Shown one piece after another: positions 13,233 to 23,973 of a stretch of DNA of 64,000 nt (position 1 is the first letter of the stretch; each line of letters begins with the position of its first letter). Origin of the DNA: Rosellinia necatrix (lineage: Eukaryota > Ascomycota > Sordariomycetes > Xylariales > Xylariaceae); the NCBI GenBank assembly GCA_021209875.1, contig JAGYVD010000008.1, positions 2,231,501 through 2,295,500 on the forward strand, given 5' to 3'. The position numbers and the translations under genes were made by a program. Under the pieces are notes generated by a model, which worked only from the letters and a program-made list of their open reading frames with translations, ran no database searches and had not been told where the DNA came from.

Positions 13233-14858
13233 ATGTCTGTCACCGACAGGCCTGCCGTGTTCCCCTTGCTAACCACGGATATCCAGCTATGCCTAGCGCA
13301 TTACTGCGACCTCCACGGCCCGACGCCGTTGATGGTCACCGAAGGCCTGCCGGTTCCCTGCGGCCGATGTTACGATGATAACCTCGCCGACATAGGCCCC
13401 GCACGGTCAAGCGCTGCATCCACCATCTCGGCCACGTCACCTAGCCCTCCGACAGCGGTGACTGATGCCCTACGGAAGATGAACCTAGGCACGGCGCGGA
13501 GTTCATCAGCCACCGTGCCCGAACAAGATGCGCAGACTCACCGAGCAGCATTGCTAAGAGCCTCCAAACTTGCCACGAGCTCAACTCAAACCACTGCTCC
13601 TAATGCCTCGGCAGTACAAACACCACCCCAAAGCCCGCGCAAAATTGTCGATGGGTTTGCCGACTCCAAGCTAAATGCCAACGGCTCGCGGCGCGACTCG
13701 AGCTTTCTGCGCACATATGACGAGTATGTGACGAAGCGTGCGAACCCATGCGCCAACTGTTCCCTCACACTTCCTAAGCGTCAGGATGTTGAGAAAACGG
13801 CCAGTGCCAAATCCGATTCCAAGTTGGAAGTGCAGGGGCCTACCATGAGGACACGCGCTCCTTATGCCCGTGTATACGGCAGCCCAGCCGATACCAGTCC
13901 ACCCCGCTCTAACCCACAATCATCATACCCATCCGACGCTGAGGAGGAAAACTCTCCCCCAAACTCAGCCAGCCGTGCGAGCTCTCGGCGCCGACCTACA
14001 ACATCCACCTCACAATCAAGTGCCATCTCAAAAGGTGGCATGCCCCATCACACCCATTACCTCGACTACACGTCAACTCACGAACCTACCGTGCCCACTA
14101 CCTACACCATTGTGCGTGCGTCGTGCCTACGCACGCTCTCCTTTGAGACCCTTCCACGGCGACCAGAAGCCACTCAATCCACACCCTCTCTCCTTGGATC
14201 TGCGCCTTGCATCCCCCCCTCGTTCCCCATGAACGTTGGCCCTGGTTATATCACCGCGCCACCAACACCGCAATCTGCTGCCAGCGGTGGCCCTATCTTC
14301 TTCGGCGATCCCTCGGCGGGTTATACAACAGCATACATATTTCGAATCCCAGACATGCATGCGCGTGGCCGCAAAAGAGTCTACGCATTCCTGGCGCTTA
14401 GTACGCATCGGGAGCGCCTGGCTATGAAAGCATTTAGCTTTATATCTACCGCATTTCGCGACCTTGCTGCTTGGATTCAGGAACTTGTCGATGCCGAGGC
14501 CGAACGAGCACGCGAACGCGAGGAAGAAGGGAGCGCTGTAGCCGCATTAAATGCCGCTTATGGCAACGGTGGTTTCGGAGGGCGTGGACCTCACGACAGC
14601 GGTATCGGCCTTGGCGGAGGCCTCGGGGGAAAGGGCATAGAAAAACCCAAAGACCGAGATCGTGATACCAGCAGCTTTCTCACGGGGGGCGGTCGAGGCG
14701 CCTACATGCAACGTATGGGTGGTTCTATGGGGCCCAGTGGATTCACACCGAAAGCCCGTGGGTTGGCTGAACTTGTCGGCCTACCTGACTTCTTCATTGA
14801 GCTTCATACACGTTTTGTGAAGCTGCTTCTCGAGCTTGGTATCGTCCTCGGCTCTTGA
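13233..14858 (+). CDS. LST7: Folliculin/Lst7-family protein
   Basis: Predicted 541-residue, single-exon protein. The N-terminus matches the folliculin signature: a longin-type start reading LAHYCDLHGPTPLMVTEGL at about residues 20-38, with the CxLHGP core. A second conserved block (FFGDPSAGYTTAYIFRIPD, then KRVYAFLAL) lies near residues 353-390. Between them is a Ser/Thr/Pro-rich linker; beyond them are a helical stretch and a Gly-rich tail. In yeast and animals Lst7/FLCN partners Lst4/FNIP as a GTPase-activating complex for Gtr2/RagC, linking amino-acid state to TORC1 at the vacuole. The ATG at 13,233 is preferred over the upstream in-frame ATG at 13,002, because the extra 77 codons are low-complexity leader and the context GTCGCAATGTC is good. 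The canonical C-terminal DENN part looks short or divergent. Confidence 0.85.
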   Translation: MSVTDRPAVFPLLTTDIQLCLAHYCDLHGPTPLMVTEGLPVPCGRCYDDNLADIGPARSSAASTISATSPSPPTAVTDALRKMNLGTARSSSATVPEQDAQTHRAALLRASKLATSSTQTTAPNASAVQTPPQSPRKIVDGFADSKLNANGSRRDSSFLRTYDEYVTKRANPCANCSLTLPKRQDVEKTASAKSDSKLEVQGPTMRTRAPYARVYGSPADTSPPRSNPQSSYPSDAEEENSPPNSASRASSRRRPTTSTSQSSAISKGGMPHHTHYLDYTSTHEPTVPTTYTIVRASCLRTLSFETLPRRPEATQSTPSLLGSAPCIPPSFPMNVGPGYITAPPTPQSAASGGPIFFGDPSAGYTTAYIFRIPDMHARGRKRVYAFLALSTHRERLAMKAFSFISTAFRDLAAWIQELVDAEAERAREREEEGSAVAALNAAYGNGGFGGRGPHDSGIGLGGGLGGKGIEKPKDRDRDTSSFLTGGGRGAYMQRMGGSMGPSGFTPKARGLAELVGLPDFFIELHTRFVKLLLELGIVLGS

Positions 14859-16744
14859 TAATGCGCGATTACCCTATTGTGTGGTGTATCAGGTCTTTTA
14901 ACCGTTCTCTGCTTAAGCAAGAACTTTTTCACATTACCCTCGATCACGCCTTGATTTTGTTTTCCTGCTATATTTTTCCCAACAACAATTGTATTACTTA
15001 TTCTTTCCCCTCCCATGGCGGCAAATAGACATGGTTGTGGCGTGTATTATGGACAACAACGTCACAACAAATTAGAATGGGACAAAGGGCACAACGGAAC
15101 GGAACAGGACAGGTCGATCGAGGCACGATAGTTCAGGATCACAGGAGTTACAGCACATGGAAGCATCGAATTCCTTGTACGGCCGCACGCATACACTGAG
15201 CGGCCACTGCGCTTGCGTACTAGTGATTATATACCTTAGCCTTTGAGCTGGACTCTCTGGCCCTAGGTGGTTTGGAGCGGGGCTTGCGCACTGGCGTAAT
15301 GAATCACGACGTTCGGACAAGCTGCATCATTGGTTTTTAACAAGCATGGGCAGCGATGGGACGTTGCGCGTTTTTTTCACGGATCTCATAAGGTTGACCG
15401 GACGGAATGGAACAAGCGGAGGACGTAATGGCACGGGCGTCGTGCGTGGTATGTGAGGTGCTGTACTATGATTGTACCGATATGTCGTTGGTGCGACAGA
15501 AGATATCCCATGAAGTAACGATCGCATAGTCCGATTAGGGGGAAATGTGCATTTAGTTAGTTGATGATATTCAGCTAACTTTTTACCAGTACATATTATT
15601 GATGCGGTGCCTGTGATATGCATACCTCTTTGTTAACTGATCATCTGTCTTATGTGTTAGCTTTGCTTTGTACCAGGGGACTCTGAAACAGGCATACGGT
15701 ATTAGTTCCCGCGAGCCAGCCCTGATCACATCAACACCTGATGCCCCTAGAGTAGTCCAGCCACCATCCCTATAAATGACCAATCATGTATACAGAAATA
15801 ATGAGCTAAGTAAACAAAAATGATTAAAATATTAAAGCTAATATCCTACCGTATTTAAAACAAACTAAATTCCGTATTTTCCATATATTATTTAAGATAG
15901 GGGTGTATATTGTTCTTGTTATCATGTCACCGCTGTCCCCCCTAATTAAGCTATCGTAAGCATTGATGTTTTAGCGTATTCTCCAATTATCTGCCAAGTA
16001 AACAGATTTAGTTATAAATACAAGAGCCAATCCATCAAGTTAGTCCTGACACCTATCCATAGGGGTCTCCTCGACAAGAGGCTTTTTGCCGTTTAATTTG
16101 TGGCACATACCAGGCACGCGAGAAATGATGTTGCCAAGGTTGCAACAGCCTGAAATTGTAGGTCGGCTGAGCTTATCAGCATAGGACAAGGCAAACCGCT
16201 AAATTGACGCTTTTGGGTAGCAGTGCGGCGGTACGCTGGACCGGGAGGTGGCGTTGCTTATAATGTATATATCACCACTGGCGTGAGTGATTAATTAGGG
16301 GGTGTTCCCAGGCTCTCATATCAGCTCCCAGCCTTGTCTTTACAGCAATAACCTATCTACCTAGTTCCATAAATCTGGGCTCAATAAATTCTCTCAAGCA
16401 GACAGCTTACAAAGCAGCTTGGTAGATTTGCTAGCATAGGCCCTCGGTTATTTATGACATTCCGCTATGATCCTACACTGTTGTTTGTTTCTGAATGCTT
16501 CATGAGTACACCACACTCAATCCAAACCGCGCGAACACCAACCCCTATTTTGAGCAAACCGCACTCACAAATAAATAATCACGATCTCGAATGGCCGAAA
16601 CAGCCTTTTGACGGATGATTATTATCCACCGCCATTATGCAATGGTGTGATTAACATTTCTGACTCTACCGGGTTCGAGTCCGAGGGATACCGATATTAG
16701 CTTATGCCCCGGACTTACCACTGCGCAGGATCCGCTCAACAGCG
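14859..16744. other. Convergent intergenic region with AT-rich core
   Basis: It holds the 3' flanks of the LST7-type gene and of the DAL5-type transporter. From about 15,770 to 16,060 the DNA is strongly AT-rich without an open frame, which could be a small mutated (RIP-like) remnant; no repeat partner is visible in the window. A tRNA-like scrap lies at 16,641-16,690 and is listed separately. Confidence 0.5.
16641..16690 (+). pseudogene. tRNA-Gln-like fragment, anticodon arm incomplete
   Basis: ATGGTGTGATTAACATTTC followed by TGACTCTACC and GGGTTCGAGTCC resembles the D-arm, the 5' half of the anticodon arm and the T-arm of a tRNA-Gln. The 3' half of the anticodon stem-loop is missing and the acceptor ends do not pair. 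A-box-like and B-box (GGTTCGAGTCC) elements remain. It is most likely a tRNA pseudogene or SINE scrap; chance resemblance is possible. Confidence 0.35.
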
Positions 16745-18546
16745 TTAAAGAACAAACCTAAATTGAGATCCATAATTCTCTAAGGCGATATCCTCTGGCC
16801 CGAGAGAATCAGACTTGTCTTTCGCAGTCGCGGTGCCATATTTGCGATCAAGCTTGGCATTCTCCCATATCAGAAGATATCGCTGGGCGAGTGCCAAAAC
16901 AGCGGAGAAGAACATGAAGGCGGCACATATACTCATTCCCTCGATATACCTTGGACCCTGGCGTGTAGGGAAGATGTTGGTACCAAGAAAAGGTCCTGTC
17001 TGGCCGACTAGGTTGATGAGAACAAGAGACATCCCACGTCTAGCGTCGCTCCCCTGATTGTCTGTATAAAGAACATTTGTCAGTGGTCTCCGATGTAAAA
17101 GCTATCTGTAACACGATATCATTAACGGGGTAAATACTCACTCAGTGTTAACGCGAGGATGTTCGGAATAGTAGAGAAAACGCCGGCGGAAGCTAGGAAG
17201 GTCGCGAAGTATCGGACCCCAACCGTTTCAACAGTAGCAAGAATGATATATCCGGCCCCCCCTATGGTGGAGGTAACAAAAAGGACAAAACACCGCTGCT
17301 GCGTTCGGTCCGCCACCCAGGTAGAAATAAGGGCACACAAGAAGGCGGCGAACGACGGAGGGGCAGAAAGGCCCTGGGCATCGATGGAGGTATAGCCCAT
17401 ATCCTTCAAAATGGTAGGCAAGAATACGGGTAAGCTGGAGTAAGAAACGTTACCGGAGAAGTACATGAGCGCACACAGCCATGCCTTCCCGTCGACTAGA
17501 ACAGCGCCAAGGTCTCTGATACGGAGCGTCCCAATCCTGGCATTGGCATCTGTGCCGACTTGACGCATTGCTCTCGACCTGACAATCTCTTTCTCTTCCG
17601 GATCCAAGAACCTAGCTTGCTCGGGAGAATCGGGGATAAAATAAAACGCGACAATGGATAGGAGCATAGTGGGTAGGCCTTCGACGAGAAATAGCAGGCG
17701 CCAGTTGGCGAGATGGGAGTGGCCGCTCGTGATACCGTAAGCCAGAGCGCCTGCGAACGTCGACGCTAGCGGGGCAGCCGAGGCGAAGATACCACATCGA
17801 AAACCGATCTCATGCCGGAGATAGAAAAAGGAAAGCAGGTATATGATCCCCGGTCTGGGGCGCCGAGGTTAGCAGCTGCCGGATTACAGAGACCTCGGAT
17901 GGCCCACAACCTACCCGAAGCAAGCCTCGAAGACGCCGAGGAGGAACCGCAGTGCCATAAGGCCACCCCAGTTCTGGGCGCCCGATTGCACGGTCGCGAT
18001 GAGGCCCCTTTGCCAGCCAAAAATAAAAATAAAAATGTTAGACGGGTGTGCCACTGTGGCAATGACATGGCGCGCCTACATACCATCCGAACACGACAGT
18101 AGCGCCGACGATATGCGGTGGGAAAAGCTTCCACAGCAGGATGCCGAACTCAGCGAGCACATACGCAATGTAGAAGATGTTGATTAGCCATTGGTACCTA
18201 TTGCCGCCGAGATGGAAGTCTTCGTCTAAGCCAGCTATCCTGGCGTTTCCTATATTACTCCGATCGAGGAAGGCTAGCATGTCTGCAATTATTATCATGG
18301 TAGATCTGTTAGTGTATTTGCTTCATGAAGGGCGCGTGGTCGCGGACGCCAAGCAACGAGCCGCCACCTCGTCAACTCACACAGGACAAAAAACAGCGTC
18401 ATTATGTTCCAGTCAAGTTTGGAGACGACGCGAGCCTCCTGTATTTGCGTTTTCTTGGCTACGCTGTCTTCTTGGCGCTCTCCCGGCCGTGAATCCATCG
18501 TTGCAGTCCCTTTGGGGTCAGGAGTCGAGCTTGCCTTCTCGGACAT
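16745..18546 (-). CDS. MFS transporter, anion:cation symporter (DAL5/allantoate-pantothenate type)
   Basis: A 495-residue plasma-membrane transporter for a small organic anion such as allantoate, pantothenate or nicotinate; the substrate is not predictable. Five exons on the minus strand: 18546-18381, 18282-18084, 18007-17915, 17854-17142 and 17061-16745. Introns are 98, 76, 60 and 80 bp, all GT-AG, and every join restores the family pattern. Examples are the TM1 block LFFVLYMLAFLDRSNIGNAR, then a TM5-6 region with SFFYLRHEIGFRCGIFAS, and NNQGSDARRG before TM11. Twelve helices are expected. The start is the ATG opening a charged 40-residue cytoplasmic tail. It is divergent from the rhodopsin-like gene. 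Confidence 0.88.
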
Positions 18547-19692
18547 GGCGTGTACAACGTTGGATGGCTTAATGTAGTTTGTTATTGGAATAGTAACGTA
18601 AATCAGCTTCGAAGGATGAAAACGCACACCTCTATAAAATATGTCTACATGGCTTGGGGCTGGCATGTGGGGTTTGGGGGATGGCGGGCGTGCGTAATGG
18701 ACCGAATTGAGGGATAAAGGATACCAATCATACATAATACTACCCGCTCGTTGGTCAAACCACTGATGGTTGTATATTACTTCCGATAGGTCATCCAAAT
18801 GTTCTCAGTCGGAGGTTGTGTCACAACATACTGTACATCGGTTCTTTTGCCACGCCCACGCCCCCCCTCCTGCCTACAACGGTAGATTATCTGCAAGAGC
18901 CCTGTAGCCTGCTTGAGGGCTTGCGAAGGGCCTGATGACTTTAGCATTTTGACTGGGCGTTTGTGGATTGGTCCTCGGAGCTTTTTCCCTTCTTTTTAAT
19001 CTCGGTGGGATGCGTGAAGTTGGAGATACTCATTATTTATATTATCTACACTCTACACTATCGTATCATATCACGTAGGCGCAGACCAAGGCACGTCTCG
19101 TAGTATTCCCTTCATTTCAACGTCCAACTTTACCTTACCCTACCGCAAGAGCTATCGAAGCAGGCTGTGCGGGGATGCCGTTGTGAAACACACCCACGGA
19201 GAATATTATTTTTCCCCAACTGTGGCTCCCGATAGAGTACCGTTCATGGGTAACTCGTAGTTTCGTTCATAGTCAGCTCGGTTGTACCCAACCCAGACGA
19301 TCGTTTCCCCTTATTCTTAACTCATCTCACTAAGTCTAGTCCGTACCTGTAGACGCGATCCTACCAAGTGCCTGAGACATACCATTACGGCCACCACCGT
19401 CCGTCCATACTCTGGGTCGTTATTTATGTGTCTCGGCGCGCCTACGAAGATTGTGGCGTTAGGCGGCTTTATTTTCCAGGCAGCCAGTGGTATTATTAGA
19501 TATGAATGAACCGCTACTACCCTTATGGTACTTCGATGGGTTAAGCATGAGATTCCACCCTATGCTTGATATAGCCTACCGTAAATCCATGTATAACCTA
19601 TCAATGTTCTTGGCCATATCTTCCTTCCAATCTGTAGATTTCTCCTCCAAGAAATACATCGTGAAGCCGGCAAAAGGCTCATTCAACGAACG
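18547..19692. promoter_or_regulatory. Divergent promoter region, DAL5-type transporter / rhodopsin-like gene
   Basis: 1.15 kb between two divergent starts, with short open frames only. It must hold both promoters. No specific binding site can be assigned with confidence. Confidence 0.45.
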
Positions 19693-21294
19693 ATGTCTTC
19701 CGCATCCCCGCTGAGCCCGGAGCAGGAAGCACGTTCTCACGAATCCCTTCAGCTCTCATTATGGGCAAGCTTGGGCTCTTTCCTCCTCATCAATAATGTC
19801 GCTATTGCCGGCAGACTCTGGGCCACAAGGACGGCTGCAGGCACCCGTTCGCGCATCTTGGCGGAGGACGTTCTGATTATTCTGAGCGGAGTCAGTTGTC
19901 TCCTTTCTCCCATCTCTGCGAATTATAAAATACAGACACAGTAGCTACGGTAATACCTTTTTTTTTTAGCTCTGCTCACATAATCAAGGTATTTGTTAAT
20001 GCTATCATCCCAAATCTCATGGTAGCAACTCACTTTGGGCTTGGGCTTCATGTGTGGGTTGTCAACGCTCGTGACCCAGATTATCCGACAAACCTGTCTC
20101 ACACCTTCAGAGTAGGTCAAGCGGCACCTCAGTTCTATCACTCTCCCATCCTATCTCAAAAGTTAGGCTGACTGTCTTCGATTTTGTTTTTGCTCAGCAT
20201 GTCTGGATAACTATGGTTTTGATGGGCAGCTTCTTCCTCTGCATCAAGATGACCTTGCTCTTCTTCTACAAGCGCCTATTCCTAGTAGCCAACCCACGAC
20301 TCCGTATCTTCTGGTGGGCGAACTTCGTCTTCATCGTGCTTTGGTTCTTTGGTGCCACAGGTTTCTATCTATTTCAATGCAAGCCTGTCCAGTGGTACTT
20401 CATACGCTACTATATCCGATTTCCCCATCCCGGCAAGACAGACCTTTCACACCTGAACGGGCAATGCGACGCCACCGCCGTCCTGAATGTCTCTCTACCT
20501 GTGATCTTTAGCCTCATCTCAGATGTCGGACTCCTGATCCTACCAATCTGGGCCGTTTCGACTCTGCAGGTGAACAAGAGCAAGAAACGCGGGCTGCTCG
20601 CCGTCTTCGGCGTCGGCAGTATTGCCGGCGTGCTCGAATTAGCCCGCATAATCACGCTGAACCTGAAGACGGACGATAAAGACGACACAAGCTGTAAGTC
20701 ATAACCCCCCAAAACACCGTCCCCCTCGAACCCTACGGGCCCCGTGTAACCCGGCATGCAGACGGCGTCGCGACGTTCCTGATCCTCACGGCGGCGGAGG
20801 AGACGACGGCGATCGTATGCGCGTGCCTCCCCGTGATCGCGCCGCGGCTCTACAGGAAGTTCCGGGGCGAGAGCTGCCACAGCGGGCGCGCCGCCTACGA
20901 GGACGACAAGCGCGCGACCACGCCCACGAGGTGGAGCAGTCGCGGCTTCAGGCGCGTCGCGAGCCTGAACGCGATGGCCACCCAGGATACCACCATCACC
21001 ACCACCACCACCACCGCCGCCGCCGTCGCGACGCATGCCTCCGACGACAACGTGCCGCTGACGTACGTCCACATCACGGGGAGCAGCCCCGAGCTGGAGA
21101 CCCAGAGGGCGAGAAGGGCCGCTGCGGCGCTGCCCGCCGGACCGTATATCCCCCCCTTTCTATTCCACGACCTGGGCAACGTGGGCGACGTTGCCGCCGT
21201 CGGGATAACCGACCCGACCTCACGCTCCATTCACGTGCGTACTGATATCCAAACCCGCGTGACTGATGCTTCGGGCGGCCCACGGGCTATCTAA
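19693..21294 (+). CDS. Fungal rhodopsin-like seven-helix membrane protein (Pth11-related)
   Basis: 449-residue integral membrane protein of the fungal 'rhodopsin domain' family, related to the Pth11-type receptors but without a CFEM domain. Exons are 19693-19890, 19989-20111, 20198-20693 and 20762-21294; introns are 98, 86 and 68 bp. Intron 1 uses the weaker donor GTCAGT, chosen because joining gives EDVLIILSGVFVNAI, the expected TM2 sequence. Family landmarks are HFGLGLHVW, KMTLLFFYKRLF, the Cys-rich loop around FQCKPVQWYF and the GQCD...SLPVIFSLISDVGLLILPI segment. The cytoplasmic tail (about residues 310-449) is Thr/Ala-rich. Exon 4 is far richer in G/C at third codon positions than exons 1-3. 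The ligand and any receptor role are unknown. Confidence 0.85.
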
Positions 21295-22333
21295 CGGAAG
21301 GTTTTTTTTTTTTTCAATTTTCAATTTTCTTCTCTATGTTTCGGGGGATAGGGGGAGGAACACAGAAATGGGTTGTCCCTTGTTGAAGCTGCACACAGTT
21401 CTCATGCCTCCATTTTCTGGGTATTGTCGTGGCAACGAGGTTTCTTATGCCCTATTTATTTACAAGATACCTCATTCTTTTTCTCAAGAATCTCTTTAGC
21501 CTGGAGTTATAAGGTTTGGTCTATCAATGGTGCGGCCCTCATGGAGTGCCAGGAATACCATATGGGGTTGGTCCAATCGATTGATCGGTTGGTTGGTTGG
21601 ATGTTGTTGTTATTATTGTAGATTCTAGATAGATCGTGGTTCTTGGCAGAATTTCTCCCATCTACATAGCTGCATATAGGTCAACCTAGCTTGTTATTAC
21701 TTGGATCTGCCCTGCAGTGAACCTGCACGTAATCCACCAACTTATATCTTATTCATTATACCTCATTCACCGATCATTCTCGGCCCAAAGCACGGCAGAA
21801 GATAATTCCGGCTATCTTGTCCTCCCCCCCAAAGCTTGTTTCTTGTTTAGTACGTGTGCAGGGGCGCGAAGAGGGAATCCCTTGTCCGTTTACTCCAGCA
21901 ACCGGCGGCCGCCAAGTATTAGCCGCTGCGAAACGCACAGATCTTCCAAATGACGATCGCCAACTTCCTAAAGCGGCAATTCAGATAGGCGGGAATGGCA
22001 GGCGAGATGGGCTTGGCCGCCTATTCCAGGCGGGCTTTGCCTCTTGGCAGAACCTCCCAACGACCCTCCCCGGGGTCTTTGTGTGATTTTCTCCCTGAAT
22101 CACGGTATGGCATGCAATGCGGTGGGGAGCTTTTCGTTGGAGGCACCGAACGAGCCGAGACCTAAATCCGACGACATGTGTATATATATATATATATGTG
22201 TGTATAACTATGTATATATATGTGTGTATATATATTCCGCGAGAGACCCAGTCCTCACCGACCCGTCTTAGAGATCTATCAAACTTTTCCCTCGCGTAGG
22301 TACTAGTCATATATCACAGCACTCCTCGCCACT
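21295..22333. other. Intergenic, no gene seen
   Basis: 3' flank of the rhodopsin-like gene and upstream region of the hydrolase. It contains a TA/TG microsatellite (22,181-22,235) about 100 bp before the hydrolase start. No open frame here is convincing. Confidence 0.5.
22181..22235. repeat. TA/TG dinucleotide microsatellite
   Basis: Alternating TATATA and TGTGTATA units lie about 100-150 bp upstream of the dienelactone-hydrolase ATG, where they probably form part of its promoter. Confidence 0.85.
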
Positions 22334-23354
22334 ATGCTCGGGTCCAAGCTCATCCCTGCTCTCTGGAGCATCGGGATCACCCTCTCCGCGGCCACCAACT
22401 GCCCCGTCGCCGACGTGTCCGTCATCGCGCACAGCGGCGACTCGGTCGGAAAGGAGGTCATCCACAATGACGGTACGTTTGGCTCCCCTGACGGCGGGCG
22501 GCCGAGGCCCTCCTCCTCCTCCTCCTCCTCCTCCTCCTCTTCCCCGCGGCACGGCGGTTACGTGAACACACACAAGCAAGCTGACCGGCCATCGTCCCCC
22601 CCTTCACAGTGACCCTATACGTGACGGGCGAGCCGTCGGACAAGGCGGTGCTGTACCTGACAGACATCTTCGGGATCCAGCTGCTGGAGAACCGGCTGCT
22701 GGCGGACAGCTTCGGGCGGGCGGGGTACGTGGTGGTGGCGCCGGACCTGTTCAACGGGACGCCGTCGACGCTGGACCTGGACGTCATGACGCCGGCGCAG
22801 CGCGAGGTCTTCCTCGCCGCCGCCACCCCCGAGGAGACGGACGCGCTCATCGCCGTCGCCGTCGACTACCTGCGCGACGTGCTCGGCGTCTCCAAGATCG
22901 CCGTCACGGGCTACTGCTTCGGCGGCCGCTACGCCTTCCGCTGGCTCGCCGCCGACCGCGGCCTCGCCGCCGGCTTCGCCGCGCACCCCAGCAACCTCCT
23001 TGACGCCGAGATCACCGCCATTCAGGGCGCCGCTGGTGTCGCTGCCGCCGGTATGTTTTTTTTTTTTTTAGTTCCTCTTTCATGTCGGCTTGAGAAGGAA
23101 AGGGAAAAACAAAAAAAACGCTGATTATCGGTTTTTCTTTTTGCTTTTTAGAAACCGACGGCATGATGTCGCCCGAGCGGCGCGCCCAGATCGAGACGCT
23201 GCTCCAGACCACCTCGCAGGCGTACTCGGTGTCGCTGTACAGCGGCACCTCCCACGGCTTCGGCGTGCGCGCCAACGTCACTGACCCGCGACAGAAGTTC
23301 GGCAAGGAGCAGGCCTTCTTCCAGGCCGTCAGGTGGTTCGACACTTGGCTATGA
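22334..23354 (+). CDS. Secreted dienelactone hydrolase family protein
   Basis: 260-residue alpha/beta hydrolase of the DLH family, which opens lactone rings such as dienelactones from aromatic breakdown and related esters. Exons are 22334-22472, 22610-23050 and 23152-23354; introns are 137 and 101 bp. Intron 1 carries a TCC microsatellite and intron 2 a T-rich tract. The nucleophile Cys (about residue 149) sits in GYCFGG. The acid is probably Asp196 (ETDGMM) and the base His228 (SHGFGVR). The first 20 or so residues form a hydrophobic segment ending SAATNC that looks like a signal peptide, so export is likely, unlike the cytosolic bacterial enzymes. It sits between a membrane sensor-like gene and a regulator/transporter pair, which would suit a small catabolic cluster; that link is inferred. 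Confidence 0.88.
22508..22545. repeat. (TCC)n microsatellite inside an intron
   Basis: A run of CCT/TCC units lies within intron 1 of the dienelactone hydrolase gene and provides its polypyrimidine content. Confidence 0.85.
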
Positions 23355-23973
23355 GCGGGGCCAGGGACCGGTCGCTTTCTTGTAAAAGCCGGCTCTTGTA
23401 ATGTTTCTTGTAACAGGGCTGTCACTATGGCGGACCTTGTGTGTATGTGTGTGTACATGTGTGTGTGGCCCTTGGGCGCATCGAGGCAAGGTAGTTAAGC
23501 TTTGCTTCAAATACATGAAGTTACTTCGCGCTCGTCGACCCCCGACTGACCCCTTCGGCTCTTGGTGTTGTGATTCGCCCATTCTATTGACAACGCAGAC
23601 CTCCCTTTGATAGAATGATAGACACCAAAAAACTACCCCTGGTATATGTACGTTCCCCGTGCGGAATTCACATCGGAGCAAGTTCTAGTTTATCCTGGCA
23701 ATTTGTCTAGAGCCAAGACCTTTTCGATGTAAACAAATTCAATCGCCTCTATATAGTTTTAAAGCGTGATTCTCCAAAACTCCCGCTCTTCCTATCATCT
23801 GGGTTCCTCATGTATAGATTGAAATCATTATTTACGCGTCAGAGGCCCGTAACATGTTCTATATTGTTGATCATTGGTTGTTTGTCAACTGTTCTAGTAT
23901 TTGACCTACTTTTGGTGACCATATATACCTATTTTATAAGCCTATACAGCCTCCTCCGAGAGGCGCAAGAAGA
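23355..23973. other. Convergent intergenic region
   Basis: Holds the 3' ends of the hydrolase (+) and the Zn2Cys6 gene (-), with a TGTGTGT-rich stretch near 23,441-23,470. No gene is seen. Confidence 0.5.
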
